A stretch of 64,000 nucleotides of DNA from positions 558,001 through 622,000 of the forward strand of contig MU271152.1 in the NCBI GenBank assembly GCA_021432605.1, read 5' to 3'. Both the position numbers and the translations under genes were made by a program. Source of the stretch: Coniochaeta sp. PMI_546 (Eukaryota > Ascomycota > Sordariomycetes > Coniochaetales > Coniochaetaceae). Of this stretch, positions 11,945-25,100 are shown piece by piece; position 1 is the first letter of the stretch, and the number at the start of each line of letters is the position of its first letter. The notes beneath the pieces were generated by a model that saw only the letters and a program-made list of their open reading frames with translations, did not search any database and had not been told where the DNA came from.

Positions 11945-14900
11945 GATGGATGGCCCAGTCCCACGCATACAAAGGAGCCAAATCCACTTCTAACCAGTCA
12001 CTAGGTAGACCTAGATAGTACCACAATAGGAGTCTAGCACACTCTTTTTTTCCTCTCCTGTGGTTAAACCATGAACTTGCCAGGGCACTAGCTGGGAAAG
12101 GAAGCAATGCAAACGAGTAACTTGAATCACTGACTAACCACTCCCAAACGTTCCAGAGATGGATGTGGATGCGCCGGGGACCAAGGCCGCAAAAAGCGCA
12201 GTCCGGGTATCTCTCTCTCTCTATGGATTATGGTGCTCGACGAGGACTCAGGACTGGATGGGTTCACTTCGGACCTGAAGGAAAAATTGGGATTGCGTTT
12301 GGGCCTTTTGCCCGTTTCTGGGTTTGAAGCCGTCTTCTGGCTGGGTACAGGAAAAGTGCGGCAGCGGCAGGGCAGCAGGGAAGTGCTACCACGCAGCTAA
12401 GAAACCTTGCTGGAAGACACCGGGCTGTGGATGGAGAAACGAGACTGACAGCCGTGGGCTATGATTTGCTCTTGATGTGAACAATGAGGGGACCTTTTTT
12501 ACTCTGGTGTGGTGGACAGGACTGGGCTGGGTGGGCAGGGTGGGGTTGCTTCTCGTCGCAGTCTGGAAGTCCCGGCTGTGAGATTGAGATGGTGGGATAG
12601 GTGGGTCTCTCTCAGGCGAGCCACTGGCACTGCAAGTCCATTCATGTCCAGAGGTACCTATTGTAGTAGTGCACACTGCTAGAGTTCACAGGTACACTAC
12701 CTACCGGTAGTACACTTGCCCAGTTCTCGCATCGTCGAACGGGTGCTTTCCAGCCACAGTGGGCCAATGCTTGCCCAACGGGTGGCACAACGTCGTCCGC
12801 TCAACTCAATCTTTCCCTGCTGTCCCGTCTGTCAGTCAAAATGCTAAAAAGACGGCTTGAAGCTTAATGTTTCTTGCCTCAAAAGACATCAAAGTCTACG
12901 AAACCGGGACATGCTCTGCATTATCAGTTCCATCTAATCTCTTTTCACTGATTTTGGGACTCTTCACGTATTATTAACTGTGATACTACGCAAACCTACC
13001 TCTGGCAAGTTTCAGGCGGCTGTCGACGGGGAAGCTCTCTGAAGATCTTTTGGCACCTGATTCGACCCCACCTATCCACCAAGTGGGGTCTGCTTGCCGC
13101 CAGCTGGGCCTGCTGGGATATGGGGACGTGGCAGTTGTTGCCGCTGAACGATCAATCAACAATTCCGTCATTTTGGATGCGTGACTGCAACCAGGGAAGG
13201 AATGCCCGTCGGGTTTCCAGGGTCCTTCCCGAGACCAAAAGTAACCTACACTACTATGTACTGTGATACATTCGAAGCTCGAAACGTGCCCGTTGTGCTC
13301 CGTACAAGATATCACCATTCGCAAGGCCCCTAAGCGATTGTGAAGTCAAAAATATCATATCGTTCTCCACCGTTGGCACATTGGGAGTTGCATATCGGGT
13401 CACACAATCGAGCCTCGACTGCTTTGATATTGGAGGAACGGCAGTAGAGTTCAGGTCTAGAGATACTAACTCCCGTCCCCGGGAGGGCGTGTGACTATCC
13501 ATGACGTTTATTTGCCTTTCATCGATGATCCCACTTGTTGATGTGTGTTTTTTGCTGACTCTTCCACGTTATTCGTATGTGCAGTATCGTCGGCCGCCAA
13601 GAGAATTCTGGGGGATGTGCTAGGTATCTACCTGTGGGCTATCAAAATGTAAAACGACTAGTCTCCGTCTTCGCCTGGGTCAGATGGATATCTAGAAGCC
13701 TTCTGTCTGATCAACCCTCCGGTGTATCGATTCGCACATTCCTTTCCTTTCAACTAGTACCTGGTAGCGTACTACTAGCAGCATAGATAGGTAGCATCGA
13801 TAAGGAATAACGTACATAGCAGTTAACCAACCGCCTCCAAAGCTGACTAACCTGATTCAGGACCTGAGATCTACGCCGCCAAAATCGACCCTAGCGGGAG
13901 AACAATGGTTCATACAACATGAATCCGACCATGCCTCTCTGCCTTTCTACTGCATCCAGTATCCGACACGAGAATACAATGACGGACGTTCTCGACTTGC
14001 CCATGTCCGCATAGCATGAGTAGTACTCCTTGAGTACCCCTAGGACCTGAGCAGCATGAACATGTCGACCTCGAGGTAGTCGTTGTGGGAGTCGACAAGC
14101 TCTGAGGCAAGAACTTCCCAGTATCAAATGGCCATAGCCAGTGATATGGTGTGCAGAGGAATGCGATAGGGTACGGTTGTCTAGTTCGCCGGCACTAGTG
14201 GCGACATGCAAAGAGAGCCATTCTCTACGCCTGGTCCGAGTGCGTGAGCGAGGTCTTGGTCACTCGACAAGTTTATGGAGTTACGATACCATAGCAAAGC
14301 AGGAACAGTGCCGTCTGACAGCAGGTATTCCTGGTCTCCTCACCATGCTTCATCTCTCCCTAAATATCAGGTAGGAAACCAAACCGATCTCTTGGTGCCG
14401 ATCGTTTGGATTTGATGTGTTGAGGGCGGTTGAGATGCATATTCTTCCGAGTGTATGCCCATTATGCACCCGCCCCCACACAAGCATTTGCAGCCTTCAC
14501 AGTACTGCGTACACGTGTAGAAGTTTGTGTCATCGAGCTCACAACTCAGTGAAGTAGGTTGTGCAACTAACAACCACCCCATTTCGTCTTTTCCCTGTGC
14601 GTCACAATACGTTCCGGACAACAGTGATGCTACTACCACGTCCGGGTCAACTCTCTCGTGGAATGGCGCATTCTCAAACGACCTGTCTCGGGTCGGACGA
14701 GAACGGGACCAGGCAGCGGCTCGTCAAACACAACGGCCATTTGGCGAGGTCTCAAATTAGCCAAACGTCGCATGGTCACCACTACTTTCAGACATGGGTC
14801 CCTTCCTGAGGTAGCTGCAGGTTTCAACACTCAGTCTCCGACTCTCTGGGCTTGGAGATTGCATGGCCGCATGACAAACCCATATTCCCCAACATAAACG

Positions 14901-16667
14901 GTCCTGCATATGCTGCTAGTCAGCAGCGATTAGGTACAAACCATGGATAGAGCTGGAGGCATTGAAAGAAGGCCGGCAGCCATATATTTACCTTACTTCC
15001 CACTCTCTTTTCATCGATATATCGACCGTCTCGGAGGATTATTGTGGGACTACCTGCCACCTGCCATACTTATGGTAAGATTCTCTTACCGAAGCAGTTG
15101 AGGCTCCAGCAAGTCATCTGGCAGCGGGCACAGACCAGTCATAACCACCGGCTTAGAATGTGCTGCGTTGTACTGACTGAGAGGATAAGGTATCTCGAGA
15201 GTTGAAGTCGTCTAGCCGCTAGAGAGACTGAGGGCTCCATGTGCTTCTGCTTCGTGGTGCCATGTTAGTTTTCTCGTCACACTTGACTTAATGGTACCAC
15301 TCACTAATTCCAGGGCGGCCGGTCGAATCAGCCTAGAGTGGCGGCATGTTCACCTAAACTTTGCAAGAATACATTGGCACAACACCTAGGGGTACAAGGT
15401 TCCTGCAGGAAGTCTCCTCGTGCCATCAGACGGAAAACCCATATCCTCGCTCAGTGATCACGCTACATACGAGTCACGGCATTCGTCGATTCTGTCGACG
15501 GACCCCTTCCTTGAACCTGATTGATGCCGCGAAGTCTGCGCATCATGGTCAGCCGATCCGACATCGACCATATGTGTTTGTGCCAATTCACCGAGCAGCA
15601 CCTTGGTGTGGTCAATACGGTATCGGAAGACAATACAATGCCTTCCTTACATATCGTTGACCTCCATGCTGTCCTCCTTTCTGCGCAACTCATCAAGTGA
15701 TGATTGTGCGGAGTTTCCACTAGAGGCCCAAGGATTGAGTGCTTGAACTGGATGTTATCTACATCTCGCCCCTCCGATCTGTACAGGCATCAAATACCGC
15801 TGCAAACTTCAGATGTGGGACAGAAAATAGGGAAAGCAATTGCACGCGAGAGAGCTCGCTTCGAGGATATTAGGACCTTACACAGCAGGCGCCTCTCGTC
15901 TAATTCCTGCTGTCAAATATTCGCCACGATAATTGTCAACGGAGCGATTGTCTCTATGGTGACATATGCTTCCCGTGATATGTCACTCTCGAGATGCTGA
16001 CCATCCGGCTCTAGGCCTATCCAGTCCATTGCGCCAAAGTTGACTTTACTCCATGATATGGCACGCAGACCACGGCCACATTACCTTCCATGGACAGCAG
16101 CTTGATGTTGCCGGCTCTTGGGGGTTTCTTGCCCAGCAATGTTCTGTGCATACCTAGTTCAGGGAAGCTACAACGCCTCTGCAGGAGCACGTGCTGCCGG
16201 TACAGAGGACTCGATGCTCTCGGCCCGGTCGTGGAGACACCTCCGTCGAGGTATGTCCCTCGACTCTGCTAGGAGTAAGTGGTGGGGGTTACTGTGATAG
16301 ACCAGATGTTGCGTTTTGCCGTTCTTATACGAATAAGTGGTGTTGCTACGGGAATGTCTGTTTCTGAGGCAGAGAAAGATGTACTACACTTCGCACTAAA
16401 GCTAGGGATCGAGGCCAGGACCGGTAGATAGGCTTGTTGAAGCCGTATGGGGAAGGTTGCCCAGGAGCTGTGGACGGAGCTTAACCAACAGGTACCACTG
16501 CAGAAACCTCGGGCCTGCGATTGAACTATTTCAAAATTACATAGCAAATACTCCAGCTGTAGCTTCTGGATATCTGACTGGTTTCTGTCTCCATGGAACA
16601 GATGTCACAAGACAAGGGAGGTATGTAGTGACAGGGAAACCCAGTGCTGCCGACATCCAGGGCACCA

Positions 16668-16682
16668 TAAGGGTTAGGGTTA
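16668..16682 (+). repeat. Short interstitial telomere-like (TTAGGG) repeat
   Basis: TAAGGGTTAGGGTTA contains slightly more than two units of the fungal telomere repeat, or equally a telobox. It lies about 630 bp before the start codon of the KH-protein gene. With so few units it may be a binding site for a Tbf1-like factor or chance; it is no evidence of a chromosome end. Confidence 0.5.
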
Positions 16683-17185
16683 CTAAATGCATGGCCAGGG
16701 CAGTGAGGCCAGCCTGGCGCAGGGACCCCCGGAACTAGACCCTGCCTGCACGTCCTGGAAAATCTTAGTGGAGTTGTCAATCGCTGGAACATTCTCAGAT
16801 TTGTTGAATCGAGAAGCTTAAACGGCCGGCATCATTGGAAACTTCCACATCACCACCCCTGACGACGTCCATCGAGACAAGCTCCCTAACTCCAAATTCG
16901 ATCCAGAAGTTCGTTCCCACTGGTGGCCACCGTTCTCACTCCTCAAGACTTTCACGTGTAGTCCTTCCAGCACCTAATATCTGAGCTGATTCCGCCACCG
17001 TTCAGAAGCTAGAACCACGTACTTTCCCCCTAACGTCCTTCCTCCCCCACATTAAAGAAGCCAGTTCGCAAGAGCTTCATCATTCGGCTTGGCAGCCATC
17101 TCGACATCTTCTCCCCCCCTCTAACCGCGAATTCGAGCCATTGAGCGTTGCCAGGCTCTGATTACCGATCTGCTTCTGGCCAAAG

Positions 17186-17258
17186 GTGAGGAACCTTTTG
17201 CGCCAATCTGTCCAATGGGCCTGTCGTTCGGAAACTAACCTTTACTGTTTGCCTGCAG
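17186..17258 (+). other. Probable intron in the 5' leader of the SCP160-like gene
   Basis: AAAG/GTGAGG donor, a CTAAC branch-like element about 20 bp before the end and a pyrimidine-rich tract to CTGCAG acceptor, 73 bp in all, sit 55 bp before the ATG at 17314. The layout is the same as in the coding introns of this window. Confidence 0.55.
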
Positions 17259-17313
17259 ACACTTCGCCGAGGACTCAACTTCTCCCCTACCCACCAATCC
17301 GCCATCCTCCACC

Positions 17314-20300
17314 ATGGCTGAGTCTTCCAGTTCGTCGACTTTCGCAGCCGAATTGAAGGCCAAGCATGCCGAAGCCGCACATCATGTAGAGATCGAGGAG
17401 GTACCCGACGAGGACATTGTGTCGCACCATGCCGACGCCGAGGCCTCCAGTGCCGAAGCCAAACCTAGCTGGGCAGATCCTTCCACAAAGCCAGCAGCGA
17501 AGCAAGAAGCGAAGCCCCTGGATACTCGTTCGCACGATCTCTTCCCAGAGCTCGGTGGACAGTCCAAGGGCAAGACAGCCGCCGGTGTTGTGCCTATCTG
17601 GAGTGCTAAGAGCAACACCAACGGCAAAGCCAATGGCTCGGCTGCGTCGAACGGCACGCCCCGTACCTCGACCCCGGCCTCCGGCGTAAGCACGCCGACC
17701 GGAACCGGCCAGCACGGCCCTCCATCTCTGTCCATCCCCGGCCGCAATGTCGAGACTCTGTATCTTGAGCCCCAACATATGCTACCGCGGACACAGATGA
17801 AGAGGCCGCTGCCGGATATCCTCAAGGACCTCAACCGTAGGTCTCGGGCTCAGGTCTCCATGTCCACGCAAGGGAACGGAAAGCTCAAGTTTGAGGCTGC
17901 CGGACCCCAGGATATTGCCGCCCAAGCGCTCAAAGAGCTGGTGCAGCAGATTGGTACCAAGGTATGCATTGCCGCCACATAGCAACGGCGCTTTTGCCCA
18001 AGTATGCGTACTGTCCATACTAACTTCACCTACAGCAAACCGTCAAGGTCACGATTCCTCAGTCCGCGAGAGCCCATATCATCGGTAAAGGAGGCTCTAC
18101 GATCAAGGCGCTGCAGGAGAAGTCCGGTGCCCGGATTCAGCTCCCCAAGATCGACGAGAGCCAACCTCCCGCCGACGATGACGATGACGGAACTATCGAT
18201 GTCACGGTCGAGGGCAATGCACACTCAGCAGCCATTGCCAGAGACCTCATATTGAAGATCGCTGGAGAGCGTTCTGCCAACGTTAGCACCAAGATCAGGG
18301 GCGTTCCAGCTGAATTCTATCCCTTCATTGCAGGGCCGAAGAACAGCTTCGTGCAGAATCTGGAGGAGAACAACGGTGTTCAAGTTCGCGTGCCACCTCA
18401 TCAGGCGTGGGCATCCCAACCTGCTCCCAGCGCTGCCGGGCCTGGACGACGGCCAGTATTTGTGCCGGCTGCCAATGACAACCACATCCAAGTCGCTGGC
18501 GATCGGGCGGCGGTCCAGGCTGCTCGCGCCGAGATCGAGCGTCGTGTCGAGGAACTTCAGCGCCTGCTTCAGCTCGAACAACTCTCGATTCAACGAGGCC
18601 GTCACCAGTTCATCATCGGAAACAGGGGAGTTCCCGAGGATCAGTTCTTTGAGGAGACCGGCTGCGCGATACTGCTACCAACTGACGAGGACGACGACAC
18701 TGTTACGATCATCGGACCCCCTGAGAACATCCAGGCTGGCCTGGAGAAGGCTATGGATCTAGCGACCTCCATGCAGTGTTCCAACATCGATATTTCTCGC
18801 TTCCATCGCCAAGCTCCTGGTGGCGCTGCTGCCCATGCTCGCAATGTCACTCGCTACCTCCGAGAGCGCAAGGAGATTGAGCGCCTGGAGAAGCAGTATA
18901 ATGTGCACTTCAACACGCCGTTCACGTCCGAGGGCGCCTCGCCTTGGGAGCTGTACTCCCGCGACGGCAAGGCTGCGATCCGCGCTCAGTCGGAGATCAA
19001 GGGCATTGTGGACAGCCACCCTCCAGCTCGGATGAGCACTGTTCCGGTCGATCCCTTCTTCCACCAGTACCTCCGCAACGAGGTCAACCCTCGCGTCCAC
19101 GACGAATACGGCGTTCACCTTGTCATCCCTGACTCCAATGACAACGATGCACCTGTTCTACTTGTCTACGAGGGCCCGTCGGCCCCGGATACCTCTTACC
19201 AGATCCCCAGATCGCAACCGAGCCAGGCCGAGATTCGCAACTTCGAGCAGGGACTCCGGGAGGCCAGGCAGCACATACTTAACCTCATCAACCAGCAGGA
19301 GCCCTTGACCTCGGTGTCGATCGACGTGCCGCAGAAGTATCACGACAAGCTGCGCAAGTTCATCAAGAAGGAGCAGGCAAACCACCCCGCGGATCAAATA
19401 CCCGTGCGCGTCTCCAGCTTGCGCGAGACCGTCACTTTCCGTGGTCCTACCTCTGCCGTCGAGTCTCTGGCCGAGAAATCTCGGGCCTTCGTTGAGCAGG
19501 AGAAGGAGGATGAGAAGGAGCGGGGATTCACCTTGGACTTCGAGTTTCCCCAGAAGTTCGCCAACCACCTTATCGGCAAGGGCGGCAGCAACATCCGGGA
19601 GCTGAGGGACAAGTTCGATGTGGAGATCCAAGTCCAGGATGGAAAAGTGCAGCTGAAGGGTCCCCAGAAGAAGGCCGAGGCCGCCAAGGCACATATCCTA
19701 TCGCTCGGCAAGCAGCTGGCCGACGAGACTACTCATGTCCTGAAGATCGACCCGAAGTTTCACAGGGAGCTCATCGGTGCCGGCGGAAGCCAGATCAACC
19801 GCCTGCAGACACGGTACAAGGTGCTCATCTTCTTCCCGCGATCCGGCAAGAATGGCAAGGACGACGAGTCTGTCGCCGACGGTGCCAGCGAGGCCGGCAA
19901 GTCCAAGCGTCAGCAGGCACCGGACGAGGTCATTGTTCGCGGACCCAAGAAGGGCGCGGACGAGGCTCGCGAAGAGATCCTGTCGCTGCTCCAGTACCTG
20001 AAGGACAACTCGTTCACCGCCACGGTCTCGGTGCAGCAGAAGCAGCTGCCGTCCCTCATCGGCCAGGGGGGTTCCGGGATGGACCAGCTGCGCCAGGCGA
20101 CCGGTGCGAAGATTGACATCCCCAACGGCCGGGACATACCCGAGGGCAGCCTCGTCGACATCACGATCAAGGGCACCAAGGATCAGGTCGCTGCCGCCAA
20201 GAAGATACTGGAGGAGAAGCGGGCTGTGTTCGATGACACTGTTGTGAAGACCCTTGAGGTGGATAAGAAGTACCACAAGGCTCTCATTGGTGCAGGTGGT

Positions 20301-21342
20301 AAGTTTTGTTCTCATTTTCCCGTTCTGAGCTTGTCGCCCCCAGGGCACTTAGACTAACATGATTCCAGGCTCCAACCTCCGTGACATTGTCGTCAAGGCC
20401 GGAGGCTCCGATGACCGCCGTGAACTCGCACGGACCATCCAGTTCCCCAAGCAGGACTCCGACGGAAACACCATCAAGGTCGAGGGCCGCACCGACATCG
20501 TGGACAAGATCGTCGCCCACATCCAGGAGTTTGTGTCGCAGCGGGAGAACCAGGTGACGGAGGTGGTCGAAGTGCCCACGGAGAAGCACAGGTCCCTGAT
20601 CGGGAGGGGCGGCGACGTGAAGCGCGGCCTGGAGTCCCAGTTCAAGGTGTCCCTCGACATCCCGCGGCAAGGCAGCGGGCAGACGGGCGTCAAGATCGTC
20701 GGTCAGGCCGCCGACGTCGAGAAGGCGAAGGAACACATCCTGGGCCTCGTCAAGGAGCAGGCGGGCGAGACGGTCCAGGTGCCGAGGAAGCTGCACCACG
20801 CCATCTCCAACAACGGCCAGTTCTTCCGCAGGCTGCGCAGCGACCACCACGTCAGCGTCGACCACGCCGGCCACGCCATCCCCGAGAAGCCGTCCGTGCC
20901 GGCCGCCGGTGCCCGCACCGGCGCCCTGCCCCTCATCACCGACGACCAGGACAGCGCCGGCGACGTGCACTCGTGGACCATCGTGGAGACCACCCCGGCG
21001 GCGGAGGAGGAGGGCGACATCCCCTGGGTCCTGCGGGGGTCGCCCGAGAACGTGGAGAAGGCCAAGAAGGCGATCGAGGCGGCCCTCAGGCAGGCCGCGG
21101 GCCAGACCGCGACGGGGTACCTGGTCCTTCCGGACCCGCGCACGTACAGGCACGTCATCGGGCAGGGAGGGAGCAAGGTCAACTCGATCCGGAAGCAGAG
21201 CGGGTGCAGGATCACGGTGCCGCGCGACCAGGCCGGGGATGCCATTGAGATCGTCGGGTCTAGGGAGGGGGTGGAGAGGGCGAAGGAGCTGATACTCGCT
21301 GCTGTTCGGGAGGGGGTGAGTGGTCGTCAGGCTAGGGAGTAA
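17314..21342 (+). CDS. SCP160: Multi-KH-domain RNA-binding protein (Scp160/vigilin-like)
   Basis: Three exons, 17314-17961, 18036-20298 and 20369-21342, give 1294 residues, close to the usual length of fungal Scp160. The first 200 residues are disordered and rich in Ala, Ser and Thr. KH repeats then run to the C-terminus. Canonical GxxG loops are visible as IIGKGG, LIGKGG, LIGAGG (twice, one across intron 2), LIGQGG, LIGRGG and VIGQGG. Degenerate copies also occur (IIGNRG, FIAGPK), as expected for vigilins, where some KH domains have lost the loop. Known relatives bind mRNA and polysomes at the ER membrane and affect translation and ploidy. The acidic and mixed-charge linkers are typical. It is convergent with the ataxin-10-like gene, with about 830 bp between stop codons. 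Family call is strong. Confidence 0.93.
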
Positions 21343-22171
21343 GGTAAGGGTCCTGCTACTGATGGGCTGGGGAATCAGGGGGAGTAAGACGGGGTGGTGG
21401 GTTGCGTGTCGTGTTGGCTGGGTGGAGCGTTGCGCTGTAGAGTTTTTTTTCTCTCTCTCTTCTCATTTCTCTTTTGCTATCTAATAGGTGATGTGTGGTG
21501 TGTGTGGGTGGGTGGGTGAAATGGAGGAGAAGGATGTTTCCATCGAAAAACTATTCTGAAAAAGGGGGTTGCTTGCTGCTTGGTTGCTTATTTGCTGCTG
21601 TGGGTTGTTAGGAGATCGTCTGACTTCCACCACTGTGGCTGGCATATGTGTTTGAACATGCTTATCTTCGGGACGTCTCTGGGCCGTGGAACATGTTTCT
21701 TCTTTCTTATCTATTTCGAACCAGGCATCTTGTGTCTTGTCATGCGGCAGATATCAAAAGTTCCGGTTTGCGTCAGTTTATAAGCATAGAGTCGAGTGAG
21801 GACAGTATCACGGGAAAAAAAGTAGGAGAAGATCTCAAGCAGCAGGTCCTTCTGATCATTCATATTTGTTCTTAATGCGGTCCTTCTGCCATTTGGGTGG
21901 TCTGTTATGCGCTGGTTTTGATCTTATCCCATCCATAGCCCTGTCTTTCCATGACTTCACATAGAACAGACCTTGAGAAAAGCATCATGCCGCATGATCC
22001 CAAACTCCATGACAACCATGTCACCGTTGGGGAAAAAGTCATCCCAATGACAGACCCAGCAGTCAGCGCTCCAGTCTATATCTCTTTCCACGCCTCTCTC
22101 TCCCCCCTCTCTCTCCCCCTCTCTCTCCCCCCCCCTATATGTGTGTGCGTATGTGCACGCAGCAGCCTAAC
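21343..22171. other. Intergenic 3' flanks with a CT/C-rich tract
   Basis: Shared 3' flanking DNA of two convergent genes. It has TG-rich and T-rich stretches after the KH-protein stop and a pyrimidine microsatellite at 22092-22136. No coding potential is supported. Confidence 0.6.
22092..22136. repeat. CT/C-rich microsatellite
   Basis: Interrupted blocks of TC dinucleotides alternate with runs of C just beyond the stop codon of the ataxin-10-like gene, probably in its 3' untranslated region, where the transcript would be GA/G-rich. Confidence 0.8.
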
Positions 22172-25100
22172 CTACATAAAATCCTCCTCCTCCGTCTCAT
22201 CCCCCTCCCCCTCCCCCTCCCCCTGTCCCCTCCTCTGCATCCCGCCCTCGCCCCCCGCCGCCTGCCCGCTCCAGTGCGCATGCGCATGGTGGCCCAGCGC
22301 CAGCCTCGCCGCCTCGTCAGCCAGCGCCACGATATCCCGCAGCAGCTCCTCGCTCCTGCTCCGCGCCGCGGCCGGGTTGTTGGAGTTCGAGGAGGAGGAG
22401 GAGGAGATGCCACCGCCCGAACCACCACCCGAACCACCACCCGAACCGCCGCCGCCGCCGTCCGCGGCGTGGTTGATCAGCGAGGCGCCCGCGGCCACCA
22501 GGTGCTTCTGCAGGCTGGCCAGCTGCTCCCTCTGCTGCTGCTGGGCTGCCGGGTCGGAGGAGTTGAGCCCCGCGGCCGCGAGGCGGGCTAGTTCTGCGCC
22601 GAGGGCGGAGCCGCTCATCCCCACGCCCAGGCCGGCGGCCAGCCAGGCCGAGAGGTTGAGGGGCCCCTTGGGAAGTTGGTTGGGCAATGACGAGGAGGGT
22701 GCGGAGGAGGAGGAGGAGGAGGTGGTGGGTGTCGCGGAGCCCTTCTCGCCTGGTTGGCGGAATTGGATCTTTACTTCGCCGCTTACGCCGTCTAGGCGGA
22801 CGGACTGGGTGGGTTTAGACCCTGCTGGCGGAGCCGGGCCTGGGGAGGGTAGGGTCGTGGATAGGTTTGGGCGCGGAAGTTGGGGAGGGAGAGGTTGGGG
22901 TGCCTGTGGTGTGTTCGTGGGTCTGGAGGCGCCGGAGGAGGCCTCGATTTGTGCCGGGGGAGGGGGCGGACCGTACGGTTGGCTCTGGGGAGGGCCGGAG
23001 ACGGCGACCATGTCCCGCACGAACTTGTTGGCTGCTTCGGAGCCGTCCATCAGCCACTTGAGACAGATCTGCACGCGCTCGCGGGCGTACGGGTTGTGGT
23101 CGTCGTAGACGCAGCAGTTGAGCATGGCGAGGACGCCGTCCTGCTCGACGATCTGCCGCTGGACGTCTGGGTTGCCGGGGCCGGAGCGACCTGGTGGGGG
23201 CTGCAGCAGACCGGCAAGGATGGTGAGGATCTGGATCTTGATCTGAGGCCACGGGAAGAGATGCGCTGGCTCCTGCATGGGTGGAGGCGGGGGAGGGACT
23301 GGCGGCTCGCCGGGATAGGCGACGTGGCTGATGTCCCAGTGCTGGTGGTCTATGTTCGATCCGGCCGGGGAGGCGGGATTGGGTCTGTTTGCTGAGCGGT
23401 CAGGAAGCGTAACCAGCGGCTTCTTTTCCACGCCTGCTTCGAGGGCTTTCAGGAGGGTGATCAGTTCGTAGGCAACCTCCCATTCCACGAGATATTTGCG
23501 GATATGCTCCATCTCGACGACTGTCATCAAGAAATCGAGGAACTGTGCGAGACCGTCCTTGGCCCGTTCCATGTCCCAATTGTCCACGGGGAAGTCGGCT
23601 GGGTCGCAGAGATCTTGCCTGATCTGCGCTTGCAGGTGCATGAGGGCCACGCACTCTGGCACCACCCGGCTGCGGAAGCTGGCGAACAGGAAGTAGACCA
23701 GCTTCACATCTCTCAGCTGGTCCTTCGACTCGGAGGCGGGGGCCTTGCCCTTCCTCGCCTGGAACATGTGGTTGATCAAGCGCAGGAGGACCGTCTGCGC
23801 AGGAGATATTATGTCTTTGGGGATCCGCAGAGAATCCCACGTGTACGGCAGCAGAGCGCTGTGGTGGATGGCCTCGATGATCTGCGTCGTGATCTGGAAG
23901 ATGAGCGACGTCTCGGGCTGCTCCCAGACGGCGATGAAGACGAGCATCTCCCGGAGCAGGCTCTTGCCGCAATCAGCAGCCAAGAACATCCTACATCTTG
24001 TCTTTTGGAGGTTCTCGCCGGCCTTGGTCAGCCCTACGCCCGCTGAATCGAGGATGCACGACTTGACGATCAGATGCAGGGCCTCGATCTGCTTCGGATC
24101 CAGGATGTTCGGCACTTCGGTAAGAAGGCCGGTCATGGGTCCCTCGCCGTACGAGTCGTCGTCATCCTCCTCCTCTTCGATGATGGGGTCGTCATATTCT
24201 TCCTCTTCCTGGTCCTGGTGCTGGCTGACCTCGGCTTCGTCGCCAACGGATCCCTCCAGGTGAGCGCCGCCAGACTGTCTGTCGTCGTGTTCGTCATGGT
24301 CATCCCCGCGGTAGGAGTGGTTGTATCTCCGGATCAGGTTGGCCTTGCAGTGGTCTGTCCGCGTCTTGGCGAACTCGACGGACGGCATCGGGACCACCCA
24401 ATCCTCGTAGTTGGGGTCTCTCGCGCTCAGCCACCACGTGTCGATTTCCCTCGACACTCGACCATAGGCGGCGTCCTGCTTGAACTTGTCCACTTCATTC
24501 TCGTCCCACGTAGGCGTGACAGCGAAGTCCTCAGCTAGATCATCGGCGCGCGACTCTCCCACGGACTTGGGGAGCCAGTTCCAGGCCAACGGGGATATTG
24601 GCGCGAGCGGACCCGGAGGCTTGTCAGAGCGGTTCCTGTGGTAGTCTCTCAGTAGCGCCACGGCCTTGTCACACATCCGCGAGTTGCGTTCCAGCCAGTG
24701 CTGGACCTCGAGCTTTGCCACGCCAGGGCGGAACTCCAGCATGACTGGGTAGGCGGATGGGTCATCGAGACCGGACTCCTCGTCAAAGAGCACGTCGAGC
24801 CAAAACGACATCTTGTTGCGGTCGTTCTTGGCCGTCCAGTTGTGAGCGTGCTGAAGCGACGTCACTAGAACCTTCTTGTCTGCACAAAGTCAGCAATTGT
24901 GGCTGCGAGCCTGGCCAAGAGGGGAAAAGAAGCAGTACTTACACCCATCTGTTATCTCATTCAGTTTGGTCCGGGACCCATTATCCAGTATCTCACCGTC
25001 ATATCCCTTAGATGTGACGTTGACACAGAGAATGATGACCTGATAAACCATCTGATCGAAGTGGACAGCGGCACAGAGATCCTGGGGAACCTCTGGCTCG

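Larger units (their letters stand above)
11945..17313. other. 5.4-kb gene-free interval between divergent STE20 and SCP160-type genes
   Basis: No frame shows a domain or a convincing exon chain. The left part is the kinase 5' flank and includes a short CT run (about 12211-12222). Around 12656-12720 there are several GTAC/GGTAG-type short words that recur in other intergenic spacers of this window. The right end holds a telomere-like repeat (16668-16682) and the leader intron of the KH-protein gene. Undetected non-coding RNAs or highly diverged orphan genes remain possible. Confidence 0.5.
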
